This document shows positions 58,201 through 64,000 of a stretch of 64,000 bases of DNA, piece by piece. This DNA comes from Siderastrea siderea (lineage: Eukaryota > Cnidaria > Anthozoa > Scleractinia > Rhizangiidae). The stretch is taken from NCBI GenBank assembly GCA_964030785.1, contig OZ034974.1:49486355-49550354 (forward strand), in the 5' to 3' direction. The translations under genes were made by a program, and so were the position numbers. The notes beneath the pieces were generated by a model that worked only from the letters and a program-made list of their open reading frames with translations, had not been told where the DNA came from and made no database searches. Position 1 is the first letter of the stretch. Each line of letters starts with the position of its first letter.

Positions 58201-59542
58201 TTGATGATGAAAGAAAACATAACGCATTTCAAATTGGAGACATGTTCAAAGTAGAAGGAATTAGTGACTACAAATGATTTATTGAAAATAGATACAAGAA
58301 AGTACAACTGCAGGAGAAACCTTAAAAATGAACATGTACAGGAGTTGATCAGCTGTGAAATAGGCAGTCTTGAGAAAGAGTGGCATAAATGCACTATTGA
58401 TGACTTATTTCATTACAGCCTATGCAGAAATCATCTTCAGAGTTCAATCAAATACATGTAGAGTGTACAGTACAGACACTGATAGATTAACAGAGTTTTA
58501 GACAACAAAATGATCCTTATTTCGTGCAAGAGGTTATTTGATAACAGCCCAGTCTACAATGACAAAAGAAAATGGCATACGGTGCCTCTAATTTTTAATT
58601 CCAGTTTGTAAACATGGACAGCAAAAATAAGGATAATCTTGCAGGATAGCTATAGTGAAGAACTCGATATCAGCAACTTATTTACTCCTATTTACAGCAG
58701 CATTCACAAATGCTAGGTCAATAATAAACTACTATACCACAAAATAATTTACCTACTGGTTCATCCTTGCCAGTTTTAAACTGTATTTTGCTTTAAGAAA
58801 TTACTGATGTTAACCTTGTATTATCAACAGACTTTAGAAATAGTTGTATTGATAAAAACCGTTTTAAAGTAACTATTTTGCTGCCTTATAACAGATGTCA
58901 AATGAGACCAACTAAAACAGGAATTTTTAACTGCATATACGGGCAAATAATTAAAGAAATATTCAAACATAATATTTTCGGCATATCCCCGAGTTAAACA
59001 GAGTAAACTTGCATATCAAAAATATATATTTTTTAAAAATCCGAAAAAATAAATTTGCGGTATTTCCCCGGTATATTTTATAGGATGTTGAAACAGTGAC
59101 ATCATTTTCATCATCAGGCCTAAAAAAAGGTTGGAGCAAACACACTGTACTCTTTGTCTTTAATTTATTCCGATAGCTTTCTGCTGGAATAAACCAGAAA
59201 TCCGAATTACCATTTCCTCAGAGATAAGAAGAAAACAAAAACGCAGTTCATGACGGAAACGTATTTCGGTGTCAGTGTGCCAAGGCTATTCATTACAAGG
59301 TAAAGGAACTAATTCTCGGTTACTGAAATCATTGAACCATGCAACCGCCAAGTCAAATTTCCGCGCGCTGAGATGAACTAGAATTGTCCCAGCAAGAACA
59401 ATCACAAGCCACAACAAATATTTCGATTTAAAGGTAATGAGACTCACCAACTTAAAGTGTAGTCCATTGCTTCGAGCCGAGCTCCTACTTGATAAAGAAT
59501 TTTATTCTTCCCCGTAGAGGGAGAGGTTTGTTTTGTCGACAT
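27081..59542 (-). CDS. PHF20/PHF20L1-type Tudor-C2H2-PHD chromatin reader
   Basis: Seventeen exons, all in phase: 59448-59542, 56237-56396, 51919-52003, 49379-49452, 43130-43320, 42046-42144, 39107-40773, 37116-37379, 36184-36698, 35364-35397, 34778-34927, 33935-34323, 32509-32608, 32253-32278, 31967-32136, 30668-31623 and 27081-27190, giving 1694 residues. Order of parts: Tudor 1 (about 18-75), Tudor 2 (86-138), AT-hook-like [11 protein letters not shown] (189-199), long Ser/Glu/Pro-rich insert, C2H2 finger C1077/C1082/H1095/H1100, PHD finger C1228 to C1270, then a helical C-terminus. In vertebrates PHF20 and PHF20L1 (about 1000 residues) read methyl-lysine and PHF20 serves the MOF/NSL acetyltransferase in the nucleus. 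The extra length here is in exons 7-9 and 16. One gene stands for both vertebrate paralogues, as expected before their duplication (inference). Confidence 0.9.
27440..28914. mobile_element. Composite inverted-repeat element ending in an 85-bp foldback
   Basis: 27545-27610 (GGGCGGGAAAAGGTTGGGCG then ATGAAACGAGC) recurs inverted at 28585-28650. At the right, 28723-28800 (GCTTTGTTCTGTGATAAAGC, GGAAGTGACGAGAGCACTC) folds onto 28830-28914. The left edge carries GCGCGCTCTGATTGGTTGAA and GCTTTATCAGAG, related to the foldback. This may be one non-autonomous element or two nested ones. It lies in the last PHF20-like intron. Confidence 0.6.
28915..30232 (-). repeat. 106-bp satellite array, 12 units
   Basis: The landmark GGTCACACTTTAGGATTTCA recurs with a constant 106-base step: the base before GGTCACAC falls at 28965, 29071, 29177, 29283, 29389, 29495, 29601, 29707, 29813, 29919, 30025 and 30131, without a single indel. 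Units differ by point variants only. Orientation is opposite to the copies at 16265 and 22965. The array is intronic (PHF20-like intron 16) and non-coding. It is not a CRISPR array: it has no unique spacers. Confidence 0.95.
30447..30660. mobile_element. TTAA MITE abutting the exon 16 donor
   Basis: Begins TTAACCCTTGAAGCCCCAAT. The interior GTCACAAGAACAGAGGAAAT, GATCACCAAACATTAAATGT and GAACAAATTCTCTC is shared with the copies at 33748 and 52283. The right end AGGGCTTAACAGCCCT lies within 10 bases of the GTAAGA donor at 30667. Confidence 0.65.
30668..31623 (-). CDS. PHF20-like exon 16, Ser/Glu-rich with SUMO-type motifs
   Basis: Starts [17 protein letters not shown] (PHF20 has REHPDLPLW here), runs through a Ser/Thr/Glu-rich region with four V/I-K-x-E motifs (K1424, K1536, K1593, K1611) and ends in a coiled-coil-like [20 protein letters not shown] then IERQLTG. 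That end parallels the PHF20 C-terminal HVESLQDEVTHRMDSIEKEL segment. Donor GTAAGA at 30667. Confidence 0.9.
32509..34323 (-). CDS. PHF20-like exons 12-13, PHD finger
   Basis: Exon 12 (33935-34323) ends [17 protein letters not shown] and exon 13 (32509-32608) continues [15 protein letters not shown]... to [10 protein letters not shown]. The C4HC3 ligands are C1228, C1230, C1242, C1245, H1250, C1253, C1267 and C1270. The interior sequence between them is intron 12. Exon 12 also carries an acidic run [11 protein letters not shown] just before the finger. Confidence 0.92.
33170..33217. repeat. Perfect 48-bp palindrome (23-bp arms, 2-base loop)
   Basis: TCATGTCACGTACTAGAGAG plus AAC, a CA spacer, then the exact inverse. 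It lies in PHF20-like intron 12. Nothing recognisable sits immediately around it. Confidence 0.9.
33573..33608. repeat. Perfect 36-bp palindrome with paired CCAAT motifs
   Basis: CTGATTGGCCAGAAAAAT followed immediately by its exact inverse. Each half contains a CCAAT/ATTGG box. It is intronic, with GC-rich flanks. It may be a MITE centre. Confidence 0.9.
33657..33731. mobile_element. Short hAT-like inverted-end fragment
   Basis: ACCAGGGGCTCTCCC at the left, GCTGCCCCTGGG at the right: CAGGGGC ends inverted, a terminus style of hAT MITEs. No target duplication is clear. Confidence 0.35.
33748..33930. mobile_element. TTAA-type MITE abutting the exon 12 donor, left end lost
   Basis: Shares AGTGACAAAAATGAAATTTC and TCACTACTTGTTCAAACATT with the 52283 copy. 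The region TGATATTTAGACAAATTCTC, GAAATGTATGAAGAACAG matches that copy and the 30447 copy. It ends about 5 bases from the donor of exon 12 (33934). Confidence 0.6.
34384..34682. repeat. GACT/GACA tetranucleotide microsatellite, about 300 bp
   Basis: GACAGACAGACAGACAGACA then imperfect GACTGACT runs with GGCT interludes. It lies in the PHF20-like intron between exons 11 and 12. Ser-Val-Ser-Gln ORFs on the minus strand are translations of it. Confidence 0.95.
34778..34927 (-). CDS. PHF20-like exon 11, C2H2 zinc finger
   Basis: [20 protein letters not shown] then KYYH gives CX4CX12HX4H, matching the PHF20 finger (CKVVDCLKFFRKAKLLHYHM, KYFH). Acceptor GTTTTAG, donor GTATGG. Confidence 0.92.
35860..36165 (-). 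mobile_element. tRNA-Leu-derived SINE with V-SINE-like tail
   Basis: In minus orientation it opens GGGGGTGTAGTGGTTAGTGC then GTTGGACTTAAGATC: an A-box-like segment and a TAA (Leu) anticodon arm. GGTTGGCAGTTCGAC follows as a B box, then a G/C run. Downstream TGGACTAGCATCCCATCCAG resembles the conserved 3' domain of V-SINE-type elements. It begins about 20 bases from the exon 9 donor. Confidence 0.65.
37856..38100. repeat. AAT microsatellite and A-rich element tail
   Basis: AATAATAATAAT runs to about 37922, followed by TTTATCCAGGGAGCCCACTC and a GGGGCCC block, then A/T-rich sequence. The poly-isoleucine minus ORF is a translation of the repeat. Confidence 0.85.
38200..38450. mobile_element. 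Foldback element, about 85-bp imperfect arms
   Basis: CACGAGAGAAGTTTGGTCAC then AAAGTCTTAACGTTCAAGTT on the left is mirrored by AACTTAAACGCCAAGACTTT then GTCACCAAACTTCCCTCGTG on the right. The arms end near CTTGCTCCATTTCCAAGG. It is in PHF20-like intron 7. Confidence 0.65.
39107..40773 (-). CDS. PHF20-like exon 7, 1.67-kb low-complexity exon
   Basis: One open exon of 555 codons. The first 220 residues are Ser/Glu/Thr-rich and contain five I/V-K-x-E motifs (K291, K369, K389, K424, K557). Then comes a basic stretch ([20 protein letters not shown]) and a Pro/His-rich end ([35 protein letters not shown]). I recognise no folded domain. The ORF on the opposite strand (40150-40803) is its shadow. 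Confidence 0.88.
40874..41304 (-). mobile_element. PIF/Harbinger-like mini-element with Myb/SANT-type ORF start
   Basis: The ends are inverted (GGGCACATTTTTTTATCCAC on the left, inverse of CACAATTCTGG...ACACGCCC on the right, about 40 bp) and flanked by CTA at 40871-40873 and 41305-41307. A three-base TWA/CTA duplication and GGGC ends fit PIF/Harbinger. On the minus strand an ATG at 41142 opens [20 protein letters not shown], then [20 protein letters not shown]. That resembles the start of the Myb/SANT-like protein that autonomous Harbingers encode. The ORF then runs into the right end and is truncated. It is intronic (PHF20-like intron 6). Confidence 0.65.
41539..41709. mobile_element. Short C/G-rich inverted-repeat element, copy 2
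   Basis: CAGAAAATATCCATACCCCC at the left and GGATATTTTCTGG at the right. Same family as 4759-4935. Confidence 0.5.
42222..42434. mobile_element. TTAA-type MITE
   Basis: GTAACCCTTTAAGCCCTGAT at the left, AGGGCTTAAAGGGTTAA at the right. The interior (GTTTGGACAAGTAGTGATAA, GTAAAGAGAGATTTCATTTT) is the inverse-oriented match of the 33748 and 52283 copies. The left TTAA is decayed to GTAA. It lies about 80 bases upstream of exon 6. Confidence 0.65.
42435..42960 (+). repeat. Diverged 106-bp satellite units
   Basis: Several degenerate copies: TTTTGAGTCTGTGGATGAAA near 42650, TTCAAATGAAAGCTATTAAG near 42745 and CCTAACTTTTGATTCTAGGG near 42805. They are adjacent to the MITE at 42222. Confidence 0.6.
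43130..43320 (-). CDS. PHF20-like exon 5, charged helix and AT-hook-like segment
   Basis: A predicted charged helix ([27 protein letters not shown]) is followed by [20 protein letters not shown]. The basic RGRK core resembles an AT hook, although the classic GRP tripeptide is absent. PHF20 has an AT hook at the equivalent place. Acceptor ATACTACAG, donor GA|GTAAGA. Confidence 0.8.
44525..47413. mobile_element. Unclassified 2.9-kb element nested in the Tigger copy
   Basis: Terminal inverted repeats of about 30 bases: GTGACCCTATCTGGGAAAAC then CAGGCTAAACG on the left, inverted at 47380-47413. AATT lies on both sides (possible target duplication). Both subterminal regions (about 200 bases each) are packed with variants of CAACGCATT and AATGCATTG. 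I find no transposase; the interior ORFs are short and unrelated to any family I know. Confidence 0.7.
46549..46695. mobile_element. Palindromic MITE, 147 bp
   Basis: GGCCCCAGTTGTTCAAAAGT then TGGATAGCGCTATCCA at the left is mirrored by TGGATAGCGCTATCCAGC and TTTTGAACAACTGGGGCC at the right. Both ends are near perfect. It is the third nesting level inside the Tigger copy. Confidence 0.85.
47625..48921 (-). pseudogene. Pogo/Tigger transposase, inactivated
   Basis: The N-terminal part (48415-48921) has a psq-type HTH ([20 protein letters not shown]) and a CENP-B-type HTH ([20 protein letters not shown]). After a break the DDE domain reads [11 protein letters not shown]..., [10 protein letters not shown] and [20 protein letters not shown]. 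Three lesions are visible: an AGCT tandem duplication at 48413-48420 that brings in a TAG and shifts the frame; an in-frame TGA near 47870 just before [20 protein letters not shown]; and His (47955-47957) where the family has the third catalytic Asp. The reading frame resumes to a natural stop at 47625. It cannot be active. Confidence 0.85.
49379..49452 (-). CDS. PHF20-like exon 4, Tudor 2 second half
   Basis: Encodes [20 protein letters not shown] then PDTR, equivalent to YTVKFYDGVVQTVKHIHVK of PHF20. The exon ends in phase 0 before GTAAGT. The intron that follows holds the nested Tigger element. Confidence 0.9.
49590..50125 (-). repeat. Diverged 106-bp satellite array, about 5 units
   Basis: Same orientation as the 28915 array: TTAGAACCACCTTGTACAG, CACCACAGGAAAGTACTGCT, GTCACACTTTAGGATTTCAT recur. 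There is more sequence divergence and there are small indels. It lies in PHF20-like intron 3. Confidence 0.85.
50755..51010 (+). repeat. Diverged 106-bp satellite units, opposite strand
   Basis: AAAGTGTGACCATTCAAATG, CATTCCTGTGGTACTGCTAG and TTTTGAGTTTGTGGATAAAA, about two and a half units. It inverts the neighbouring 49590 array. Confidence 0.7.
51049..51658. mobile_element. Retroelement remnant with about 90-bp inverted ends, Penelope-like
   Basis: GTAAATTGTGATCGTCCGGG then TGAGTGTAGTCCTGAGAAGG on the left reappears inverted on the right with few differences. Between them a plus frame reads [20 protein letters not shown] then [20 protein letters not shown] and a stop. This is like the carboxy end and flanks of Penelope-type elements that I associate with cnidarian genomes. 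It has no reverse transcriptase core. Confidence 0.45.
51919..52003 (-). CDS. PHF20-like exon 3, Tudor 2 first half
   Basis: Encodes [20 protein letters not shown] then KILKCLNNG, equivalent to the INEQVLACWSDCRFYPAKV strand set of PHF20. Acceptor CTGTGCAG, donor GTAAGA. Confidence 0.92.
52283..52485. mobile_element. TTAA-type MITE copy
   Basis: AAAGTGACAAAAATGAAATT through CAGGGCTTAAAGGGTAAC. It is the best-preserved relative of the 33748 copy and lies in PHF20-like intron 2. Confidence 0.6.
56237..56396 (-). CDS. PHF20-like exon 2, Tudor 1 core
   Basis: Encodes [20 protein letters not shown], then ERLRPH. The [13 protein letters not shown] block is near-identical to PHF20/PHF20L1 and supplies the aromatic residues of the methyl-lysine cage. 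Acceptor CTTGTAG, donor GTATGG. Confidence 0.93.
56905..57275. repeat. Tandem duplication of about 185 bp
   Basis: CTCAACACAGGCACCACAGT then GTCTGTATTGAAGTGGTTTG recurs near 57093, followed in both copies by TTTTTTAACAACACTGAGTC, GCAGCAACATGCAC and ATCAATACATACATGTA. It lies in PHF20-like intron 1. Confidence 0.85.
57728..57855. repeat. Imperfect foldback, GGTAATTGGA ends
   Basis: TGGTAATTGGACTGAGTGGG then GTACAATTCAGG on the left pairs with CCTGAATTGTACGACATGAC then TTCCAGTTACCAATTA on the right. A MITE remnant is likely. Confidence 0.5.
59448..59542 (-). CDS. PHF20-like exon 1, start and Tudor 1 entry
   Basis: ATG at 59542 opens [20 protein letters not shown] then [12 protein letters not shown]. 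The last Trp codon is split TG|G by a GTGAGT donor, as the next exon begins [16 protein letters not shown] matches the FEVGAQLEARD entry strand of PHF20 Tudor 1. Confidence 0.88.
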
Positions 59543-61434
59543 TCTGACCTTGTGTTGTCGATACGCAACGAAACTACAACATCAAGAACCACTTTGCAAG
59601 AGCCATTGCACGAATACCGCGAAGAAAATGAAAGAAACAGGGCATAAGCCCGACACGAAGGAACTGATATCTCAGAGAATTCGACCCCACTGTATAAAGA
59701 TCGCCTTTCTCTCCACTGCAATCAATAGAAACAACATGACTCAAATATCCACGAGGATTTATGCATTAACCACAAACCCTTGCGAGCTAAGTCTAAATCT
59801 AATTAGGGAGAGAAAGCTGGTGACCAGCCACTTTCCCTTGGCATCATGGGAAGGACATCTTAAGCTTGCATTGCATCAAGGGAAAGGTCAATGTTTGGTG
59901 GTTGTCCTTCCCATGAACCTATGCGCTCTTTTTTATACCCCATGACTCACCGAATTTTACGGATGAGGACTCCACCTGGGGACTGGAAACATCAAATGCC
60001 TCTTGTTTTTCTCAGCCATTTTGGAAATAAAACAAAATGTTACCATTCAGATATTAATTATGCTTGTTCTTCGTGATTCAACAAAACCGCACATAACTTA
60101 ATCACCATTTTTAGTACAAAATACAGATCACCGCATCGTCTACATGGAAATCAACAAAAAAGTCCATCAATAATAATGACATACTGATAAATTTGAATGT
60201 TAGTTTATTACAAGTTGTAATCCTTGGCACCAATTTAAAAATGGCATGTTACAGTTCTCCAAAGAACCTAAATGCAAAAAAAGAACTGCACAAAATATCT
60301 TCAACATCAATTTAGCTGGCAAGTATTGCATTGATTCAAATAAGCCACGCCCATGGCTAACATATGATATAAGAGGTGGAGGCGTTTAATTCTATAGAAA
60401 AGGGTTCCGTTCAAAATATGTTAGTAAATTTGCAAAGTAAGTTTTTTGTACCAGTCAAGATATATTTGCCAAGTGTTAAAGATAAAAGCATGTTGGTGAT
60501 AAGATGCCTCCAGTCATTTCTTGTAGTATAGTTGAATTTTCCATGTTACACAAAAGATTGGTCATGAAGTATTGAGCTGATGATGTACTGTATTATTATA
60601 ACAAATCTTCCAAAAAACCTTTAAGTGACTCTTAAAAAACAGAACTTAAATATTGCAATATTATCATGGATCCACCGAAGAAACAAATCCTACGTGAAGA
60701 TGTAATCAGACTAAATTATTTGCAATAAGATAATGTGATGATCACTGAATACTGCAAAAACAGCCAAAACAATTCAGCTGATCATGAAATCTGGACTATT
60801 GGCAAGTCTGGACACATAATGAACTTGTAAAGTATTTTAGCCCAATCCAGTGTGTTTATCCTGAATGCAATTTTAACGTCAGAAAATTTCTTATAGAAAT
60901 GAGAACAGGTTCCTGTAAGGAAAAACCAGTGAACAGGTGAACAGTAACTCCAACCAGATATTTGTTACTTGTATTACATGAGTTTATACTTAATAACTCT
61001 TATTTATTAATGCATGGCTGAACATAAGCACATAAAAGCTAATTTCCTCCAGTCAACCATGAAAATTGCATAAGATTACATTAAACTCTATGTTATAAGT
61101 AATATTTAAAACAGGTTTAAAGTATGGAAGTGGTGTAAATTAAACATCTACTCAGACATTGGTTACAAAAAGACAATAAAATCATCACTTGAAAATACCT
61201 AATTATCATCTGAAAACATTAGCCCCTAGCAGAAATACACCAACAGAATTACTCTTACCTTGATTTGACTCTTTGCTTGCGAATTTCAAGGTACAATCCT
61301 TGTTGCAATATTTATGCAAGCTATTTCACTGGTCTCTCTATTTCATAAACACAAAAGAGAATTTCTGGTCTTTACTTATGAGCCTGTTGTCACGACAGCA
61401 GCGGTAAGACGTCTAAATTTAGAATTAAAATCCA
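59543..61434. other. Divergent intergenic region, PHF20-like / PDIA6-like
   Basis: No exon is supported. The 131-codon plus-strand ORF at 59550-59945 overlaps the PHF20-like upstream sequence, lacks any family resemblance and has no splice context. The rest is AT-rich and featureless, apart from the PDIA6-like promoter elements listed separately. Confidence 0.5.
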
Positions 61435-61453
61435 CCAATCAGAGCGAGCCACG
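61435..61453 (+). promoter_or_regulatory. ER stress response element (ERSE)
   Basis: CCAAT, nine bases, CCACG: an exact match to the ERSE consensus CCAAT-N9-CCACG, bound in animals by NF-Y with ATF6 or XBP1. It lies about 115-130 bases upstream of the PDIA6-like ATG, the usual distance in ER chaperone promoters. Confidence 0.8.
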
Positions 61454-61498
61454 AGAGGCCGGCCTCTTTGAAGCTTCATAAAAGTTCCTTCTTGTTTC

Positions 61499-61506
61499 CC
61501 ACGTCA
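61499..61506 (-). promoter_or_regulatory. UPRE-type site TGACGTGG
   Basis: CCACGTCA on the plus strand, that is TGACGTGG on the minus strand: the XBP1/ATF6-preferred UPRE core. It lies about 60 bases upstream of the ATG and 45 bases after the ERSE, so it may lie near or within the 5' UTR. Confidence 0.65.
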
Positions 61507-61566
61507 GATTTTGCTTTGTCCTCATTGTAACTGTATTTTTGGTAAAACTTTTGTTTTTCTCCAGAC

Positions 61567-63440
61567 ATGAGGCTTATATTCTGTAAGTGCGGATATTTAT
61601 CTCTTTAAATATGAAGTTTTATTTTGTTTGCCAATGCTGTTTCGCTTTTTTTCAGGTGTTTTGTTGTCGTGTTTCGTGACTCTAGGTAGAGCTCTTTATG
61701 GATCCCATACCGACGTGGTAGAATTGACAGCAAGTAATTTTAATTCTAAGGTTATGGATAGTGACTCAGTGTGGCTTGTAGAATTCTATGCACCTTGGTA
61801 AGTGTTTAATACTCGTTTTCTGTGCCTTATTAAAATTAATTTAATGTGTATAGCGTAACAGTACAGTGCACAAGTGTAGCTTAACTTTACACGTTCATTG
61901 TAGCTGGGCTAATTAATTTGAACATTATGCGATCAGCTTACACATACGCATAAAATAATAATAATAAAAACCATTTTCTAGGCTATATTGACCCCCAGAA
62001 AGGTAGAGCTAAGACCGCATTACGTTAATGTGGATTTTAAAAAGGGTAAGAGAGAGAGCTATGACCTTTGAATTATACGTGGCCTTTAAAATTATAATTT
62101 TATAAGACTGTTTATTTGAATTGGAGATAAGTATTTGAAAAGAAGTTAACCAAACAAATTAATGGCCTAAAATTAAAGCTGTTGTAAATAATAGGTTTAA
62201 CAATAATTATTCTCTGATGCAGAGATTTTTTTTGCCAGCCTAGAGGTGTCTTGTCAGGTTCCATGAACATGGCATTGCCAGCCAGGCAAGAGCAGGACTC
62301 GAAAGTCACTGCTGTAACCTGCCAGCTTACTTTAGAGGCAAGGAGGGGGAGGGGGGGTAGGGAGGGAGGAAGGAAGCATTAAAATGCAGGTTAAAAAAAC
62401 TGGGTTTAGCTCTAGCAGTTTGTAAGGGACTGTTCGTTATTTATGGCTAAGGGCATATGAAAAATTTACCCCTCCCCGAAAGTGGGTATTTTAAAAAATT
62501 ACCCCCCCGTTTATGCGACAGTTTCAAAATTTAACCCCCCCTCCCCTACCCTCAGGACACGACGTGCTTACAATGGCGAAATTGCGTACAACATGTGTTC
62601 TGGCCGCGTGCCGATAAACCAAAATCAAGTGAAAGGTCATTTGTGATTGTACAGTATGGAAGCACTCAGCAAGGAAAGTAAATTTGCAGCGCCGGTATTA
62701 ACGTGCGCCCAGAGAAGATCCGATCCAAGAGAGAAATCAACGGAATGAAAGTTTGTAAGAAGTTCATTGCAAGGCTTGAACCAGTTTTGCTGTTTGAGGA
62801 TGGCTATATATGTACGCACTACAATACTGTAAACTACAACTGGCCCCGGCAAATGACACATGTGTGGGTTTTGCTATTGCACGTATTTTAAAGGGATTTA
62901 ATAACTTATATATTGGAACCTTTAAATTACGCTACTCCACGTCCCTTTTTCTTGGCTTTTCAAACTATAAAGACCAGGTTCTTTGGAAATAGAATTCTCG
63001 AAACAGAGATCAACTTTTTAAAGATGTCTGCAAAACGGCTACACAAGTGTTGAAACAACAGTTTCTAAAAGTTTACCCCCCTTATTTCTACTGTATTTAA
63101 AAAAAACACCCCCCCTTTTTCATTGATTTTGAAAATTTTACCCCCCCCCCCACTCTAAACACCGGCCCCCCCTTAGGCATAAATAATGAACAGTCCCTAA
63201 GGCTCCAGGTTTGTGAATCGAAGTCTCTACCTTATTCGCTAATTTGGCTGAGGATGAGGATGTAAGTTCCTGTATTGGTCTAAAGTCCTACAATACATGT
63301 GCCAGTCATGTGTAGTCATCTCCTGATGTCTCTGGAACCTCACCACAAACCATCTGAATTCTATCTTTTTACCCAATTAAAGGTGTGGCCATTGTAAGGC
63401 ATTAGCTCCTGAATGGACCAAGGCAGCTTCAGCTCTAAAG
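61567..63440 (+). CDS. PDIA6: PDIA6/P5-type protein disulfide isomerase, 5' part
   Basis: Three exons in phase: 61567-61582, 61656-61797 and 63383-63440. The gene continues right of the window. Residues 1-18 are a hydrophobic signal peptide ([18 protein letters not shown]), so the protein enters the [22 protein letters not shown] starts the first thioredoxin domain, and [16 protein letters not shown] carries the CGHC active site (C54, C57), with the Trp codon split TG|G by intron 2. The order of signal, SxxDVxELTxSNF and VEFYAPWCGHC is that of PDIA6 (P5), an ER oxidoreductase that also binds BiP and modulates UPR sensors. The ATG is the first in frame after the promoter elements. The exon 3 donor GTGCAG is weaker than the others. 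The symbol is by homology on 72 residues. Confidence 0.87.
62426..63197. mobile_element. Non-autonomous element, GGGACTGTTC ends, TAA duplication
   Basis: GGGACTGTTCGTTATTTATG at the left and the inverse CATAAATAATGAACAGTCCC (one mismatch pair) at the right, with TAA outside each end (62423-62425 and 63198-63200). The subterminal regions are strings of ACCCCCC tracts. A three-base TWA-type duplication and GGG ends suggest PIF/Harbinger. The 62-codon ORF inside is unrecognised. It lies in PDIA6-like intron 2. Confidence 0.75.
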
Positions 63441-63658
63441 GTGCAGTTCTCTATAACTTTTTCCAGCATAACCCTAACCCTACGCAAGTGATCAATATCA
63501 AGTTGCTCATTAGAATACATGTATCAACACATTTTTAGAGATAGGAAATGCGAATCAAGAAAATTAATTGTAATTTTAAGTGTCTTGATGTACATTCAAG
63601 TTCTCAGTGCTGTTATAAAATAAATGTCATGCCTGGAGATCCGAGTTTTTTATAGATA

Positions 63659-63838
63659 CAGTCAACTCTCGTCATAATGGACACCATCAATACCAAGAAT
63701 GATGTCCATTTCAATACAGAAAGCCTGTAATAGTGGGAGTTGTTTTCAGTAATTTCCTATCCCCCCCGGACTTCAACTTCTCTACGTAATAATGGGGTGT
63801 CCGTAATAGCGAGGTGTTCCCAAGGGAAGAGTTGACTG
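63659..63838. mobile_element. Tigger-type MITE, 180 bp
   Basis: CAGTCAACTCTCGTCATAAT at the left, inverse GAAGAGTTGACTG at the right, bordered by TA on both sides. TAATGGACACC and GGTGTCCGTAATAG mirror each other further in. It lies in PDIA6-like intron 3. Confidence 0.8.
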
Positions 63839-64000
63839 TAGTCTAATTTTAAGTAAAGCTAAATTGTTAAAAAAGAAGGCTCAAGCCAAACAAAAGGAAA
63901 AGTTGGTGGGAGTTGACCAAGAGTTCAATCTCTCAATCTCGTTTGGCCTGAAGTTGTTAGGCACTTGCGGCAACTCTCATGTACTCTCAAAGAGTGTGAA

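Noticed and set aside
59550..59945. 131-codon plus-strand ORF upstream of the PHF20-like gene
   Set aside because: No recognisable family, no splice sites in phase, and it overlaps the first PHF20-like 5' region in antisense.

Overview
This is a eukaryotic nuclear DNA window: intron-rich, AT-rich and full of short inverted-repeat transposons. Its intron structure, three chromatin or immune genes typical of early-branching animals, and its repeat families suggest an anthozoan cnidarian, most likely a stony coral. That assignment is inference; no sequence here proves the species. I reconstructed four protein-coding genes by hand from splice sites with matching phases. Coding ORFs are short because they are exons, and most other ORFs in the window are chance or repeat-derived.

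Layout. 1-4053: no gene that I can establish; possible 3' end or UTR of an upstream plus-strand gene, with one TTAA-flanked MITE. 4054-9571 (minus): a 405-residue protein with four matrin/U1-type C2H2 fingers and an RGG tail, ZNF385-like, in 4 exons. 11831-20694 (minus): an interferon regulatory factor (IRF), 233 residues in 7 exons. Its whole DNA-binding domain lies in exon 1, it has no IRF-association domain, and its introns carry striking inverted repeats. 20695-27080: intergenic. 27081-59542 (minus): a PHF20/PHF20L1-type chromatin reader of 1694 residues in 17 exons: two Tudor domains, AT-hook-like segment, long low-complexity insert, C2H2 finger, PHD finger and C-terminal coiled coil. All 16 splice junctions keep phase. 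59543-61566: divergent intergenic region. 61567 onward (plus): the 5' end of a PDIA6/P5-type protein disulfide isomerase (signal peptide and first CGHC thioredoxin site), running out of the window. Its promoter holds a textbook ERSE and a UPRE-type site.

The introns are a museum of mobile DNA. They include TTAA-flanked (piggyBac-like) MITEs and a 106-bp satellite whose unit matches the core of one MITE type. A Tigger/pogo element with a dead transposase contains a 2.9-kb unclassified element, which in turn contains a palindromic MITE. There are also two PIF/Harbinger-like elements (one keeping the start of a Myb/SANT-like ORF), a Penelope-like remnant, a tRNA-Leu-derived SINE, long foldbacks and several perfect palindromes.

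The genes do not form a pathway. PHF20-type proteins read methylated chromatin with the MOF/NSL acetyltransferase. IRFs control immune transcription. ZNF385-type fingers bind nucleic acid, often double-stranded RNA. PDIA6 folds secreted proteins under control of the unfolded-protein response. The observations most worth follow-up are the double-stranded-RNA-forming repeats within the IRF transcript, MITE-encoded read-through tails on two PHF20-like exons, the array of SUMO-consensus sites in the same protein, the conserved UPR promoter, and the MITE-to-satellite relationship.
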